The notes below the pieces were generated by a model, which saw only the letters and a program-made list of their open reading frames with translations, did not search any database and was not told the DNA's origin. A DNA stretch of 64,000 bases from positions 2,232,001 to 2,296,000 of the forward strand of contig CP073743.1 in NCBI GenBank assembly GCA_024397935.1. The letters run 5' to 3'. Shown here piece after piece: positions 9,261 through 17,915 of the stretch (position 1 is its first letter; every line of letters begins with the position of its first letter). The stretch is from a bacterium SCSIO 12844 (GTDB lineage: Bacteria; Pseudomonadota; Gammaproteobacteria; Francisellales; Francisellaceae). The position numbers and the translations under genes were made by a program.

Positions 9261-9951
9261 AAATAATAACCAACATTTGAAATGTTTTTCTCTACCAGAG
9301 ATTACGATTGCACCACCTTCTATAGCCATTACTAACTGGTGGCAAAAATTTGCTAACACTCGTTTAATACTAAATGACCAACATGCTAACTATTTAGCTA
9401 AACTTTTACCTTTTTTACTCTGTGGTGAGCAATCTGCATTGTGTATTTTTGATAATGAAGTTAATAGACTAAAATCAAAGCCTATAACTAAAGCAATTAC
9501 TGATTTACAAAAAGTTGTCAATGATGAATATTACCATGAGCAATTACTACAACACCTTAGTGGTAAGCTACCAAAACCACCTGAGGTAAATCGCATCAAA
9601 AAAAAGGCCAAACTATTTTATACTAAGCTTGGAAACAAGCATACTTTAGCAAATCACTTTTCTTTAATTTCTCAACTTGATAGATGCACTTGTAAAATTT
9701 TAAATGCAATGGAGCAAAGCCACTTAAATAAAAACCCAGCAATTACACACCTATTTAAAATTATTAAGCAAGATGAGGCTCGTCATGTATTTATTAGTAA
9801 ACAGCATGCATCTAATCTAGGTAGCTATAATACTGATGAAACAATTACACAAGAGCTTATTAAGCTACTATCGATTCAAAGTGATACTTTTGAAGGGCTT
9901 GGAATTGATTTTGACTTACTGACTCAACGCTTAATAACAACCAAACTATGA
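9253..9951 (+). CDS. Ferritin-like diiron protein (predicted oxygenase/desaturase-like)
   Basis: A 232-residue soluble helical protein with the full ligand pattern of a diiron four-helix bundle: Glu59 (GEQSAL), Glu92/His95 (DEYYHEQ), Glu154 (NAMEQSH) and Glu175/His178 (DEARHVF). This E, ExxH, E, ExxH series is the hallmark of the ferritin-like diiron carboxylate superfamily, which includes oxygenases, desaturases and AurF-type N-oxygenases. I cannot assign the reaction. It overlaps the end of the MMPL exporter gene by eight bases and is followed 13 bases later by a KAS III-like synthase. It may oxidise the acyl or ketoacyl product of that pathway. An iron-storage role is less likely given the context. 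Confidence 0.7.
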   Translation: MIENNNQHLKCFSLPEITIAPPSIAITNWWQKFANTRLILNDQHANYLAKLLPFLLCGEQSALCIFDNEVNRLKSKPITKAITDLQKVVNDEYYHEQLLQHLSGKLPKPPEVNRIKKKAKLFYTKLGNKHTLANHFSLISQLDRCTCKILNAMEQSHLNKNPAITHLFKIIKQDEARHVFISKQHASNLGSYNTDETITQELIKLLSIQSDTFEGLGIDFDLLTQRLITTKL

Positions 9952-9964
9952 GATTATACCTATA

Positions 9965-11029
9965 ATGACTACTTATTTTGCACCACATTCTGTTAAATTA
10001 CTTGCAACAGGTTCTGCATTACCAAAATATAGATTTAATAATGATACACTTTTAAGTGCACTATTAACTCATACTGATTTACAAACCGTTAAAAAAGCTA
10101 AACGTTTAATCAAAAAAATGGGTGTCACGGAGCGTTATTTATCTAGGCCTTTAGAGAAAGCGATTGAACCTGCATTACATAGCACTCCTGAGTTATGCCA
10201 TAAAGCAGTCGCTAATACACTAGAAAGAGTCAAATCACCAATAGAGATTGGTTATCTAATCGGTCATACTGCAAGTCCTCATACATTAATTCCACCTAAT
10301 ATCGCTTGGGTTACTGAAAAATTACAATATAAAGGCCCTTTTATGGAGTTAAGGCAAGCATGCACAGGCTTTGCAAACGCGTTACAAATTGCTTCACCGA
10401 TGCTTTATGCAAATCCAAAACTATCATCTATTATGATTGTTGGCAGTGAAGTTGGTTCTGTCTACTTTGACTGTGCTAAAGATCCTTATGATATAAGCCA
10501 GTTAATTAACTATGTCCAAATGGGTGATGGTGCAGCAACTGCTTTAATCGCTGCAAATGATGACTCTCAAGCACAGATTATTAGTGATATATTTTTAGGA
10601 CATATTGGCCTTGATAAAGATAGTGGCTTTTATCTTGAAGGTGGTAGTCGTAAACCAAATTGTTCTGATAATCATACAACACAGCCGTTCCATCATAAAA
10701 CTAACCAAGTATTTAATCATGGGGCAGAACTGTTTCTAAAAGGCTTAGATGCCATTTATCAACGAGGCTATCAACTAGAGCATTTTAATTATATTATACC
10801 ACATCAGGCAAATGGCTATATGGCAAAATACATTAGCCATGCATTAGATATCCCTGAAGAAAAAATTATTCTCCATGCAAATAAAGTAGGTAATATGGGA
10901 TCAGCTGCAATTTGGTATAGTTTAGATCAACTACTCAAATCAAATCGATTATCTCAAGGTGATAAGGTATTAGTACTAGGCGCTGAAGCAACTAAATATC
11001 TCTATGGGGGCTTTGTGTACCAACACTAA
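9965..11029 (+). CDS. 3-oxoacyl-ACP synthase III (KAS III/FabH-like)
   Basis: A 354-residue thiolase-fold condensing enzyme with the FabH-type triad: Cys133 in RQACTGFANAL, His in IPHQANGYM, and Asn in NKVGNMGSAAIW. KAS III enzymes join an acyl-CoA to malonyl-ACP. Differences from housekeeping FabH, a slightly greater length and a position behind an exporter and a diiron protein rather than among fab genes, suggest a dedicated secondary-lipid or ketone pathway. The C-terminal YLYGGFVYQH is typical of the fold's end. Its last 38 bases overlap the opposing unknown gene that starts at 13376. The family is secure and the product unknown. Confidence 0.85.
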   Translation: MTTYFAPHSVKLLATGSALPKYRFNNDTLLSALLTHTDLQTVKKAKRLIKKMGVTERYLSRPLEKAIEPALHSTPELCHKAVANTLERVKSPIEIGYLIGHTASPHTLIPPNIAWVTEKLQYKGPFMELRQACTGFANALQIASPMLYANPKLSSIMIVGSEVGSVYFDCAKDPYDISQLINYVQMGDGAATALIAANDDSQAQIISDIFLGHIGLDKDSGFYLEGGSRKPNCSDNHTTQPFHHKTNQVFNHGAELFLKGLDAIYQRGYQLEHFNYIIPHQANGYMAKYISHALDIPEEKIILHANKVGNMGSAAIWYSLDQLLKSNRLSQGDKVLVLGAEATKYLYGGFVYQH

Positions 11030-13376
11030 TATTTTGATGGCTTAAAAATGGTAGCTCATCTAACAGCATACTACTTGGCATAACAGATACTTCTTGACTC
11101 ACTTCATCTGGATAAGCTTTTCGTAACATTATTTGCTCTGAATTAACTTTTGCTTCACTAACTTGCTGATGCATTGTTGAATTTAATAATGTAAAAGCTT
11201 CATGATATTGCGGTAGTTTTCCAAATAGATTTTGACACAAAATCTGTAATTTATATTTATCTGTACGATTCGCATTTTCAGTTTTAACATCATTACCATT
11301 AAATACATGCCATAAATAATATCGACATGCCGATAAATGACTGACTGTCTGCTCTCTAAATGATTCTCCCATATTAAATAACAAACCATCGGTTAAAGTT
11401 TGTTGAAATTGTTCACTTTTCACCAAATCTGCTCGTTTTTGAGCTTTTAAACTACCAATTGACACTTGTTGTTCAGATGCTTCAAAGTGTTGATAAATAC
11501 CCTGTGCTGACTGATATTTTAATGTTAATTCTTCTATTAAATTAATTAATGGCGCTATTGCTTTTTCACCACCATAATGTTTTGGATTAGCTTTTAAATC
11601 CTTTTTAACTTCATCCATTTTAGATAAAATTGTTTTAATTAATGCTTTATGCTGCATAAATATTGAACCATCTTTGTCAGGTTGTATATCAATACACTCC
11701 ATTAATAAACCTATCTGACTAGATAAGTTTTCATTTATATTGTGTTGTTGTTCAATTTTTAATAATCCCATTAAACTTTTTAATGCATATTCATTTAATG
11801 GAGATAAATTTAATTTTTTATTCTTATACACTAAATCTAATGCATGAAAATGGCTCATTGTAAAATGATATAGTAATTCTGGTGATTGCTTTTGAAGGTC
11901 TTTTTCTCGTTGACTATGAAAGTGATGTTCAGCAAATAGTGAAATTGATAATCTTGCAATACCAGAGAGTGCTTCAAAGCCACCATTTAAAAAATGTCCT
12001 GATTGAATCGCATCAACTGCCAAAGGTAGTAATTCTGTATACTCTGGATGATGAGCAATAATTGTAACAGTAAAACGTATTAAACTCTCAACAACAGGAT
12101 CTGCAATATTAGATAGCCAAAAGCCTGTATCAGAACCAACAACTGGTGGAATTCCAGTAATTTCACATAAATATAAATAAGCTTTCTCAATTTTTGGTAA
12201 ATTTTTGGAATTAAATTGCCATTTTCGTAGTTGAAATAACTTTGGTTCTGCCAACTGATCCTTCTGCCTTTCCTTCATTAACTGTTCAAATTGGATACGT
12301 ATTTGAGGATCTTTTTTTAATGTTTCAATTTTAGACTGTAATAAAGAAGTTAAATAAAAGCTTGCATCATAAGGTAAAATAACTGTTTCTAAAAGTTCAG
12401 CATATACACTGTAATACTGAAAAATATAAGTAAAGTGATTGATTAATGCTTGATCAGAGGGATTATCTCCTAACGATTGAGTACTTTGATCAATTTGTTT
12501 TTTTAAATTTAATAAACTCTGCGTATAAACACTGACATCACTTTTTTGTTTGTCTATCATTCCTTGAAGATTAACAATTAAGCTATCCATTTGTTCAAAA
12601 ACATGACTTAATTTTGCTGGATTTGTCAAATCTTGACTAAAAATTGCATTAACTTGAGCTTCTATTAGCTTATTTAAAGGTAGTTCATTGGGTAAATTTG
12701 CTTTATAAATATCTAAATTATTTGATAGCTCAGTTAACACTTTCAACGCTTCAGTTAGATTTTGTTTCGTTTTTGATTTAAATGTTGCTTGAATTACTTG
12801 AGGGTTTTCTAAATCTCTAACAATTCTCTTTTTTTCAGTATTAATTTTATCTTGTAAATAATTAATCCAAAATAACTTATCTTCTTTTGATTTAGCATCA
12901 ACTATTTTTGATTTAAATGTCTCTAGTTTAAATCGATTATTCAGGCTTGCTAAATAACTTAATGCATTTTTTTTACTTTCATTCGTTGTATTTGTTTCTA
13001 ATCGTTGCTGAGATTTATCACTAATATTAAGAAGCTTAACTTGTACACCCTCCAATAAAGTTTCAATATCAGTTAATTTTTCTGTTGATTGATTCAATTT
13101 CTTTAATGCTTTTAATGACGATTGATATTTATAATAATCATAGCCTTCACTCGTTAGTTTCCTTGCCGTAATTGCTCCAGCTAAAGCAGCAATACCGTAT
13201 GGATTTGATAAAACAACAGCATAAATTACACTGCCAATTGCAAAGTCAGCACCCAATGCTAAAAATTCAGCACGATTTCTTTTAAACCAGCAATTTCTTT
13301 GCAACCCTTTAACTCCACTATCAAGTGTTAAGCTTTTTTCATAAGCACGATCTAATATTTCTTCAAAAGTAGCCAT
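10992..13376 (-). CDS. Large helical protein of unknown function (effector candidate)
   Basis: No family recognised. ATG 13376-13374 follows a GAGGGG box by eight bases and is preferred over a TTG two codons earlier, giving about 794 residues. After a basic N-terminus there is one hydrophobic stretch (about 40-70: FAIGSVIYAVVL, then GIAALAGAITA) that could be a membrane hairpin. The rest is Lys/Glu/Gln/Leu-rich and looks helical with coiled-coil potential. There is no signal peptide and no enzyme motif. A large, lone, unrelated-looking protein in a Dot/Icm-bearing genome is a reasonable effector candidate, but the C-terminus (SVGTQSPHRDI) carries no decisive signal. The gene runs 38 bases into the 3' end of the KAS III gene on the other strand. 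Confidence 0.75.
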   Translation of the reverse strand: MATFEEILDRAYEKSLTLDSGVKGLQRNCWFKRNRAEFLALGADFAIGSVIYAVVLSNPYGIAALAGAITARKLTSEGYDYYKYQSSLKALKKLNQSTEKLTDIETLLEGVQVKLLNISDKSQQRLETNTTNESKKNALSYLASLNNRFKLETFKSKIVDAKSKEDKLFWINYLQDKINTEKKRIVRDLENPQVIQATFKSKTKQNLTEALKVLTELSNNLDIYKANLPNELPLNKLIEAQVNAIFSQDLTNPAKLSHVFEQMDSLIVNLQGMIDKQKSDVSVYTQSLLNLKKQIDQSTQSLGDNPSDQALINHFTYIFQYYSVYAELLETVILPYDASFYLTSLLQSKIETLKKDPQIRIQFEQLMKERQKDQLAEPKLFQLRKWQFNSKNLPKIEKAYLYLCEITGIPPVVGSDTGFWLSNIADPVVESLIRFTVTIIAHHPEYTELLPLAVDAIQSGHFLNGGFEALSGIARLSISLFAEHHFHSQREKDLQKQSPELLYHFTMSHFHALDLVYKNKKLNLSPLNEYALKSLMGLLKIEQQHNINENLSSQIGLLMECIDIQPDKDGSIFMQHKALIKTILSKMDEVKKDLKANPKHYGGEKAIAPLINLIEELTLKYQSAQGIYQHFEASEQQVSIGSLKAQKRADLVKSEQFQQTLTDGLLFNMGESFREQTVSHLSACRYYLWHVFNGNDVKTENANRTDKYKLQILCQNLFGKLPQYHEAFTLLNSTMHQQVSEAKVNSEQIMLRKAYPDEVSQEVSVMPSSMLLDELPFLSHQNISVGTQSPHRDI

Positions 13377-13513
13377 AATCAAAACCCCTCGAATTATTTA
13401 TTTGATTATTGCCTACGAGCATACTCCGATTAAATTTAAATACTTATGATTTTACAGCAGTGTTTTGTTACAGAATTGTATGTTTTACAAACAGACAAAA
13501 AGAGATAATTAAG

Positions 13514-13765
13514 TTAGATACTCTTAACCTCAATATGGTGCATACTTTGCGCTAAACATAATAAAATCTCCCCCTCTTTAATCATTGCAAGCGGAGATGA
13601 TTTATAAGTTGCTTTGCCTTTAATTAGCTTACAGCGACAAGCACCACAAATGCCATTTCTACATTGAGAGTTTACTTTAATTTCACTTTGTTCTAATACT
13701 TCAAGTAGTGTTTTTGTTTGATCTGAATAGCTAATTAATTGATTGTTATATTTCAAACTTGGCAT
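13514..13765 (-). CDS. yfaE: 2Fe-2S ferredoxin, YfaE-type
   Basis: An 83-residue plant-type ferredoxin. The cluster ligands appear as CRNGICGACRC (about 35-45) with the distant fourth cysteine in ILLCLAQ (about 69). E. coli YfaE lies immediately downstream of nrdAB and helps maintain and restore the diferric-tyrosyl cofactor of NrdB. The same gene order here (nrdA-nrdB-yfaE, two bases from nrdB) supports that role. It is last in the operon and so shares the riboswitch-controlled transcript. Confidence 0.92.
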   Translation of the reverse strand: MPSLKYNNQLISYSDQTKTLLEVLEQSEIKVNSQCRNGICGACRCKLIKGKATYKSSPLAMIKEGEILLCLAQSMHHIEVKSI

Positions 13766-13767
13766 GA

Positions 13768-14937
13768 TTATAACTCATCAAAGCCATCAAACGCACCTTG
13801 ATTAATTGTGCTGTCGATTTGACCAACTAAATAAGCACTGATTTCAGTTTCTTGAGGCGCAACTTGCACATTATCTGAATTTAAATAGCTACTAATCCAA
13901 GGAATTGGATTACTTTTAGGTGCGTCAATATGATCGGCATTTAAACCAACCGCATGCATACGCTCTTTAGCTAAATAATCAATATATTGACATAAAATCT
14001 GTTCATTTAAACCTAAAATCGATCCTTTAGAAAATAAATACTTAGCCCATGCTTTTTCTTGGTTTATTGCTTTTTGGAAAATAGTTTGCGCATCTTGTTC
14101 TAATTCTTTTGCAATAGTTGTTAATTCGCTATCTCCATCCTCACCATTTAAAATGATACTAATCATATGCTGAGTACTGGTTAAATGCAGTGACTCATCT
14201 CTTGCAATAAGCTTCATGATTTTGCCACAACCTTCAACTTTTTTCTGCTCAGAAAATGCAAAAGTACAGGCAAAACTAACATAAAAACGAATTGCTTCTA
14301 ATGCATTTACCGCATGTAATGCTAAATAAAGTGCTTTTTTAACTGATTTTAGTGATACATCAACATGCTTTTCATTAATGTGATAACTACCTTCGCCAAC
14401 TGTTTGTAATAACTGAGTTTTTAAAATTAAATCATCATAATAATACGTAATATCACCAACTCGATCTTTAATCGCTTGATTTTCAATAATCTCATTAAAA
14501 ACATAACTTGGTTCATCTAATAATGAACGAACAATATGCGTATAAGAACGACTATGAATCGTCTCTGAAAAACTCCAAGTTTCAATCCAGGTTTCTAATT
14601 CAGGTAAAGAAACTAAAGGTAAAAATGCAATATTAGGGCTTCTGCCTTGAACTGAGTCAAGTAAAGTCTGATACTGCAAGTTCGATAAAAAAATATGTTT
14701 TTCACTCTCTCTAAACTGTTGGAAATCAATTCGATCTCTAGTTAAATCAATTTCTTCCGGACGCCAAAAAAATGATAATTGCTTTTCAATTAAACGTTCA
14801 AAAATGCTATGCTTTTGTTGATCAAATCGTGCAACATTAACAGGTGAACCAAAAAACATTGGCTCCTTTAATGGATTCTTACTTTCTGTCTGAAATGTTG
14901 TATAGGTATAATTATTATTAATTATTTTATCCGTCAT
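13768..14937 (-). CDS. nrdB: Class Ia ribonucleotide reductase, beta (radical) subunit
   Basis: The 389-residue radical-generating subunit; E. coli NrdB has 376. Recognisable stretches include [20 protein letters not shown] with the tyrosine matching the E. coli radical Tyr122, iron ligands in the EAIRFY and [14 protein letters not shown] segments, and the C-terminal [19 protein letters not shown]. The last stretch resembles the tail that docks onto NrdA. It is separated from nrdA by nine bases and from the ferredoxin gene by two. A diiron-tyrosyl enzyme needs oxygen but no cobalamin, which makes the upstream B12 riboswitch meaningful. Confidence 0.97.
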   Translation of the reverse strand: MTDKIINNNYTYTTFQTESKNPLKEPMFFGSPVNVARFDQQKHSIFERLIEKQLSFFWRPEEIDLTRDRIDFQQFRESEKHIFLSNLQYQTLLDSVQGRSPNIAFLPLVSLPELETWIETWSFSETIHSRSYTHIVRSLLDEPSYVFNEIIENQAIKDRVGDITYYYDDLILKTQLLQTVGEGSYHINEKHVDVSLKSVKKALYLALHAVNALEAIRFYVSFACTFAFSEQKKVEGCGKIMKLIARDESLHLTSTQHMISIILNGEDGDSELTTIAKELEQDAQTIFQKAINQEKAWAKYLFSKGSILGLNEQILCQYIDYLAKERMHAVGLNADHIDAPKSNPIPWISSYLNSDNVQVAPQETEISAYLVGQIDSTINQGAFDGFDEL

Positions 14938-14946
14938 GATTATTCC

Positions 14947-17211
14947 TTATATTTTACAAGCACCCGATTCACAATCATCAACTACTTCTACTGTTTTTTG
15001 ATCTGCATAATCTCGAGTATTGTGATAATAAAGTGTTTTTAACCCATATTGATAAGCAGTTAATAAATCAGCTAATAATTGTTGCATTGGTACTTTTTGG
15101 TCACTAAAGCAAAGTGGATCATAATTTGTATTCACTGAGATTGATTGATCAATAAACTTCTGAATAATAGCACATAGCTGTAAATATCCTTGGTTTTGTT
15201 GAATCTGCCATAATAATTGATAGTTACCTTTATACTTCTTAATCTCAGGTACAACTTGTTTTAAAACGCCATCTTTACTTTGTTTAATAGAAACCAAACC
15301 TCGAGGTGGTTCAATACCATTCGTAGCATTTGATATTTGCGAAGAAGTTTCAGATGGCATAATAGCCGTTAATGTCGAGTTTCTTAAGCCATGCGCTTTA
15401 ATCGCTTCTCGCAACGTTTGCCAATCTAGTTTTAAAGGTGTATCACAAAATTTATCAACTGACTTTTTATAATGATCAATTGGTAATAAACCTTGTGCAT
15501 ATTTTGTTTGATCAAACCATTGACACGGTGCCTTTTCTTTTGCTATTTCATTTGATGCTTTTAATAGGTAATACTGAATCGCTTCAAATGTTTGATGTGT
15601 TAATTCATTGGCACTACCATCACTATAACGTACATTATTTTTTGCTAAATAATAAGCAAAGTTAATAACACCTACACCTAAGCTACGCCTGGATTTAGCA
15701 CCAGTTTCAGCACCGATTAATGGATAGTTTTGGTAATCTAATAAATTATCCAACGCGCGTACAATCAGATTTGCTAATGGTTCTAATTCATCAAGTTTTT
15801 CTATTGTCCCTAAATTAAATGCAGATAAGGTACATAATGCAATCTCACCTTGATCATCAAAGACATGTGATAATGGCTTTGTTGGCAACGTAATTTCCAT
15901 ACACAAATTAGATTGCTTAATTGGTGCAACTTGAGGATTAAACGCAGAGTGTGTATTACTATGGTCAACATGGTGAATATAAATTCTACCTGTTTGCGCA
16001 CGCTCTTGCATAATTAGTGAAAATAACTCAGTCGCTTTGATTGTTTTTTTACGAATATTAGAATTTTTTTCAGCCTCAGTATAAAGCTTTTCAAATAATG
16101 CCTGGTCTGAAAAAAATGCATCATATAAACCTTCAACATCCGATGGACTAAATAATGTGATATTTTCTTGATTAATTAAACGTTGATAAAATAACTTATT
16201 AATTTGAATACCGTAATCTAAATGTCGAATACGGTTATCTTCAACTCCTCGGTTATTTTTAAGCACAATTAATGACTCAACTTCTAAGTGCCAAATAGGG
16301 TAAAAAAGTGTTGCGGCCCCACCTCTAACACCACCTTGAGAGCAAGATTTTACTGCCGTTTGAAAATATTTATAAAATGGAATACAGCCCGTGTGTAAAG
16401 CTTCACCATTACGAATTTCACTACCTAATGCACGAATTTTCCCTGCATTAACCCCAATGCCTGCACGCTGTGAGACATATTTTACTATTGATGATGCAGT
16501 TGCATTAATTGAATCTAAACTATCGTCAGTATCTATTAATACGCAAGAGCTAAACTGCCTTGTTGGTGTTCTAACACCTGCCATAATGGGTGTTGGTAAT
16601 GAAATTTTAAATTGGCTGATTGCATCATAAAATGACAATACATACCCCATTCTTTTCGCTTTATCTTCTTTAGAAAATAATGAAGCACTCACCAACATAT
16701 ACAGCATTTGAGGTGATTCATAAATCTCACCTGATACACGATTTTGAACTAGATATTTTCCTTGCATTTGATTAACTGCTGCATAGGTAAAATTCATATC
16801 TCGCCAATGATCAATATGCGCTTGCATTTGATCAAATTCATCATTTTGATAATCTTCTAATAAATGCTTATCATACTTGCCTAATTTAACTAAATTTTCT
16901 ACATGGTCATAAATATGTGGTGGTTCAAACTGACCATAAGCTAACTTACGTAAATGAAAAATTAATAACCTTGCTGCCATATACTGATAATCTGGTGTAT
17001 CTTCAGAAATCAAATCAGCAGCCGTTTTGATGATGATGGCATGGATATCTGCTGTTTTCATACCTTCATAAATTTGAATATGCGATTGAAGTTCTACTTG
17101 AGAGACTGATACATCTTCTAAGCCCTCGCTTGCCCAAGTTAATACTCGGTGAATTTTATCTAAATCTACTGGCTCAAGTTTACCATTTCGTTTAGTGACA
17201 TTAACATTCAT
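14947..17211 (-). CDS. nrdA: Class Ia ribonucleotide reductase, alpha (catalytic) subunit
   Basis: Reduces ribonucleoside diphosphates to deoxyribonucleotides. I place the start at ATG 17211-17209 (MNVNVTKRNGKLEP), nine bases after AAAGGG, giving 754 residues against 761 in E. coli; longer in-frame starts run into the leader. The N-terminal ATP cone (about 5-95) and active-site cysteines are present: RQFSSCVLI, QSNLCMEI and EIALCTLSA. So is the C-terminal redox tail CESGACKI. Similarity to E. coli NrdA is strong throughout. It heads nrdA-nrdB-yfaE and is preceded by a long leader containing a cobalamin riboswitch. The predicted effect is to lower expression when B12 is abundant. Confidence 0.98.
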   Translation of the reverse strand: MNVNVTKRNGKLEPVDLDKIHRVLTWASEGLEDVSVSQVELQSHIQIYEGMKTADIHAIIIKTAADLISEDTPDYQYMAARLLIFHLRKLAYGQFEPPHIYDHVENLVKLGKYDKHLLEDYQNDEFDQMQAHIDHWRDMNFTYAAVNQMQGKYLVQNRVSGEIYESPQMLYMLVSASLFSKEDKAKRMGYVLSFYDAISQFKISLPTPIMAGVRTPTRQFSSCVLIDTDDSLDSINATASSIVKYVSQRAGIGVNAGKIRALGSEIRNGEALHTGCIPFYKYFQTAVKSCSQGGVRGGAATLFYPIWHLEVESLIVLKNNRGVEDNRIRHLDYGIQINKLFYQRLINQENITLFSPSDVEGLYDAFFSDQALFEKLYTEAEKNSNIRKKTIKATELFSLIMQERAQTGRIYIHHVDHSNTHSAFNPQVAPIKQSNLCMEITLPTKPLSHVFDDQGEIALCTLSAFNLGTIEKLDELEPLANLIVRALDNLLDYQNYPLIGAETGAKSRRSLGVGVINFAYYLAKNNVRYSDGSANELTHQTFEAIQYYLLKASNEIAKEKAPCQWFDQTKYAQGLLPIDHYKKSVDKFCDTPLKLDWQTLREAIKAHGLRNSTLTAIMPSETSSQISNATNGIEPPRGLVSIKQSKDGVLKQVVPEIKKYKGNYQLLWQIQQNQGYLQLCAIIQKFIDQSISVNTNYDPLCFSDQKVPMQQLLADLLTAYQYGLKTLYYHNTRDYADQKTVEVVDDCESGACKI

Positions 17212-17384
17212 TACTTTCATCCCTTTCTTATTATCGTAAGAAAAAGTAAAACAAACGCAATGTGGAAAATAAAAAGACAATAGATATCCGCAACAAATTA
17301 AGGTATTTCATTAATTTTACTATATTTGTGCATTTAGCTATGTATATGCTTTGTCCCACGAAAGCTGTTTTACATACTTTAAAA

Positions 17385-17605
17385 CCTAGATATGGCAGAT
17401 ATTCGGGCTTATGGACAAGGTGTCTGCTTAAATCAAACACCACCTACTTAACACCGCTTCCCAGAAAATATATTTACCAGTGCTTTCGTTTATAAAAATT
17501 ATCATAAACTTTGTGTTGTTCGTTTCCATTTACCGCTGCGGGCCAGCTCTGGACTTTCACCAGATTCCCTCTTACGCAATGATAAATTTCTCTATCATTG
17601 ACCAG
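17385..17605 (-). ncRNA. Cobalamin (B12) riboswitch in the nrdA leader
   Basis: Read on the minus strand, the conserved cobalamin-aptamer blocks appear in order. First is AGGGAATCTGGTGAAAGTCC, then GCTGGCCCGCAGCGGTAA (B12-box core, about 17569-17531). Next come AAAGCACTGG, CTGGGAAGCGGTG, AAGTAGGTGGTG, and finally AAGCCCGAATATCTGCC near 17393-17409. These match the consensus series GGGAA-GGTG-TCC, GC-CCCGC-ACNGT, CACTG, GGGAAG and AGCC-G-A-A-CTGCC. About 170 bases separate the last block from the nrdA ATG, enough for an expression platform. GCTTTCGTGGGACAAAGC (about 17349-17366) can form a small hairpin there. Outer limits are approximate. Confidence 0.93.
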
Positions 17606-17651
17606 CTGGTTTTATTGACTAGTTTAGCGCAAATTTTCTTGATGTATAGTC

Positions 17652-17681
17652 ATTGTAAAAATTTTTTTACTATCTTTACAA
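17652..17681 (-). promoter_or_regulatory. Likely promoter of the nrdA-nrdB-yfaE transcript
   Basis: On the minus strand, TTGTAA (17681-17676) and TACAAT (17657-17652) are 18 bases apart. Transcription would start near 17645, just upstream of the riboswitch. I did not find convincing paired NrdR boxes here. Confidence 0.45.
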
Positions 17682-17812
17682 ACTGCTTAAGCCATAGGAT
17701 CATAAGAAATAATATATAACATAACAAAAAAAATCATCTAACTTAAAGGATTTACTTTAAAATAGCCTACACAAGTTTAAAAAATAAAAAATTTATCTAT
17801 ACTTAGATTTGT

Positions 17813-17883
17813 GCAAAATAATTATTTTGCCTAAATTCAAAATAAGGGTTATACCTTGTATTTCTGAACTTAGACGCTATGAT
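17813..17883 (+). promoter_or_regulatory. Palindrome and promoter-like boxes upstream of rnd
   Basis: GCAAAATAATTATTTTGC (17813-17830) is a perfect 18-base palindrome. Downstream, TTGTAT (17856-17861) and TATGAT (17878-17883) are 16 bases apart and end about 33 bases before the rnd start. The palindrome may be a regulator site or chance in AT-rich DNA. Confidence 0.4.
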
Positions 17884-17915
17884 TGCATGGTTATGGATAA
17901 AAAGAGAATTTGTTT

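Noticed and set aside
10992-11029. The KAS III or opposing gene end being wrong because they overlap
   Set aside because: The KAS III C-terminus is typical and needed for the fold; the opposing frame simply runs 38 bases further. Both stops are read directly.
17262-17719. Several short open frames (60-80 codons) on both strands upstream of nrdA
   Set aside because: They lie inside the cobalamin riboswitch and leader, match no family, and the conserved RNA blocks explain the sequence better.
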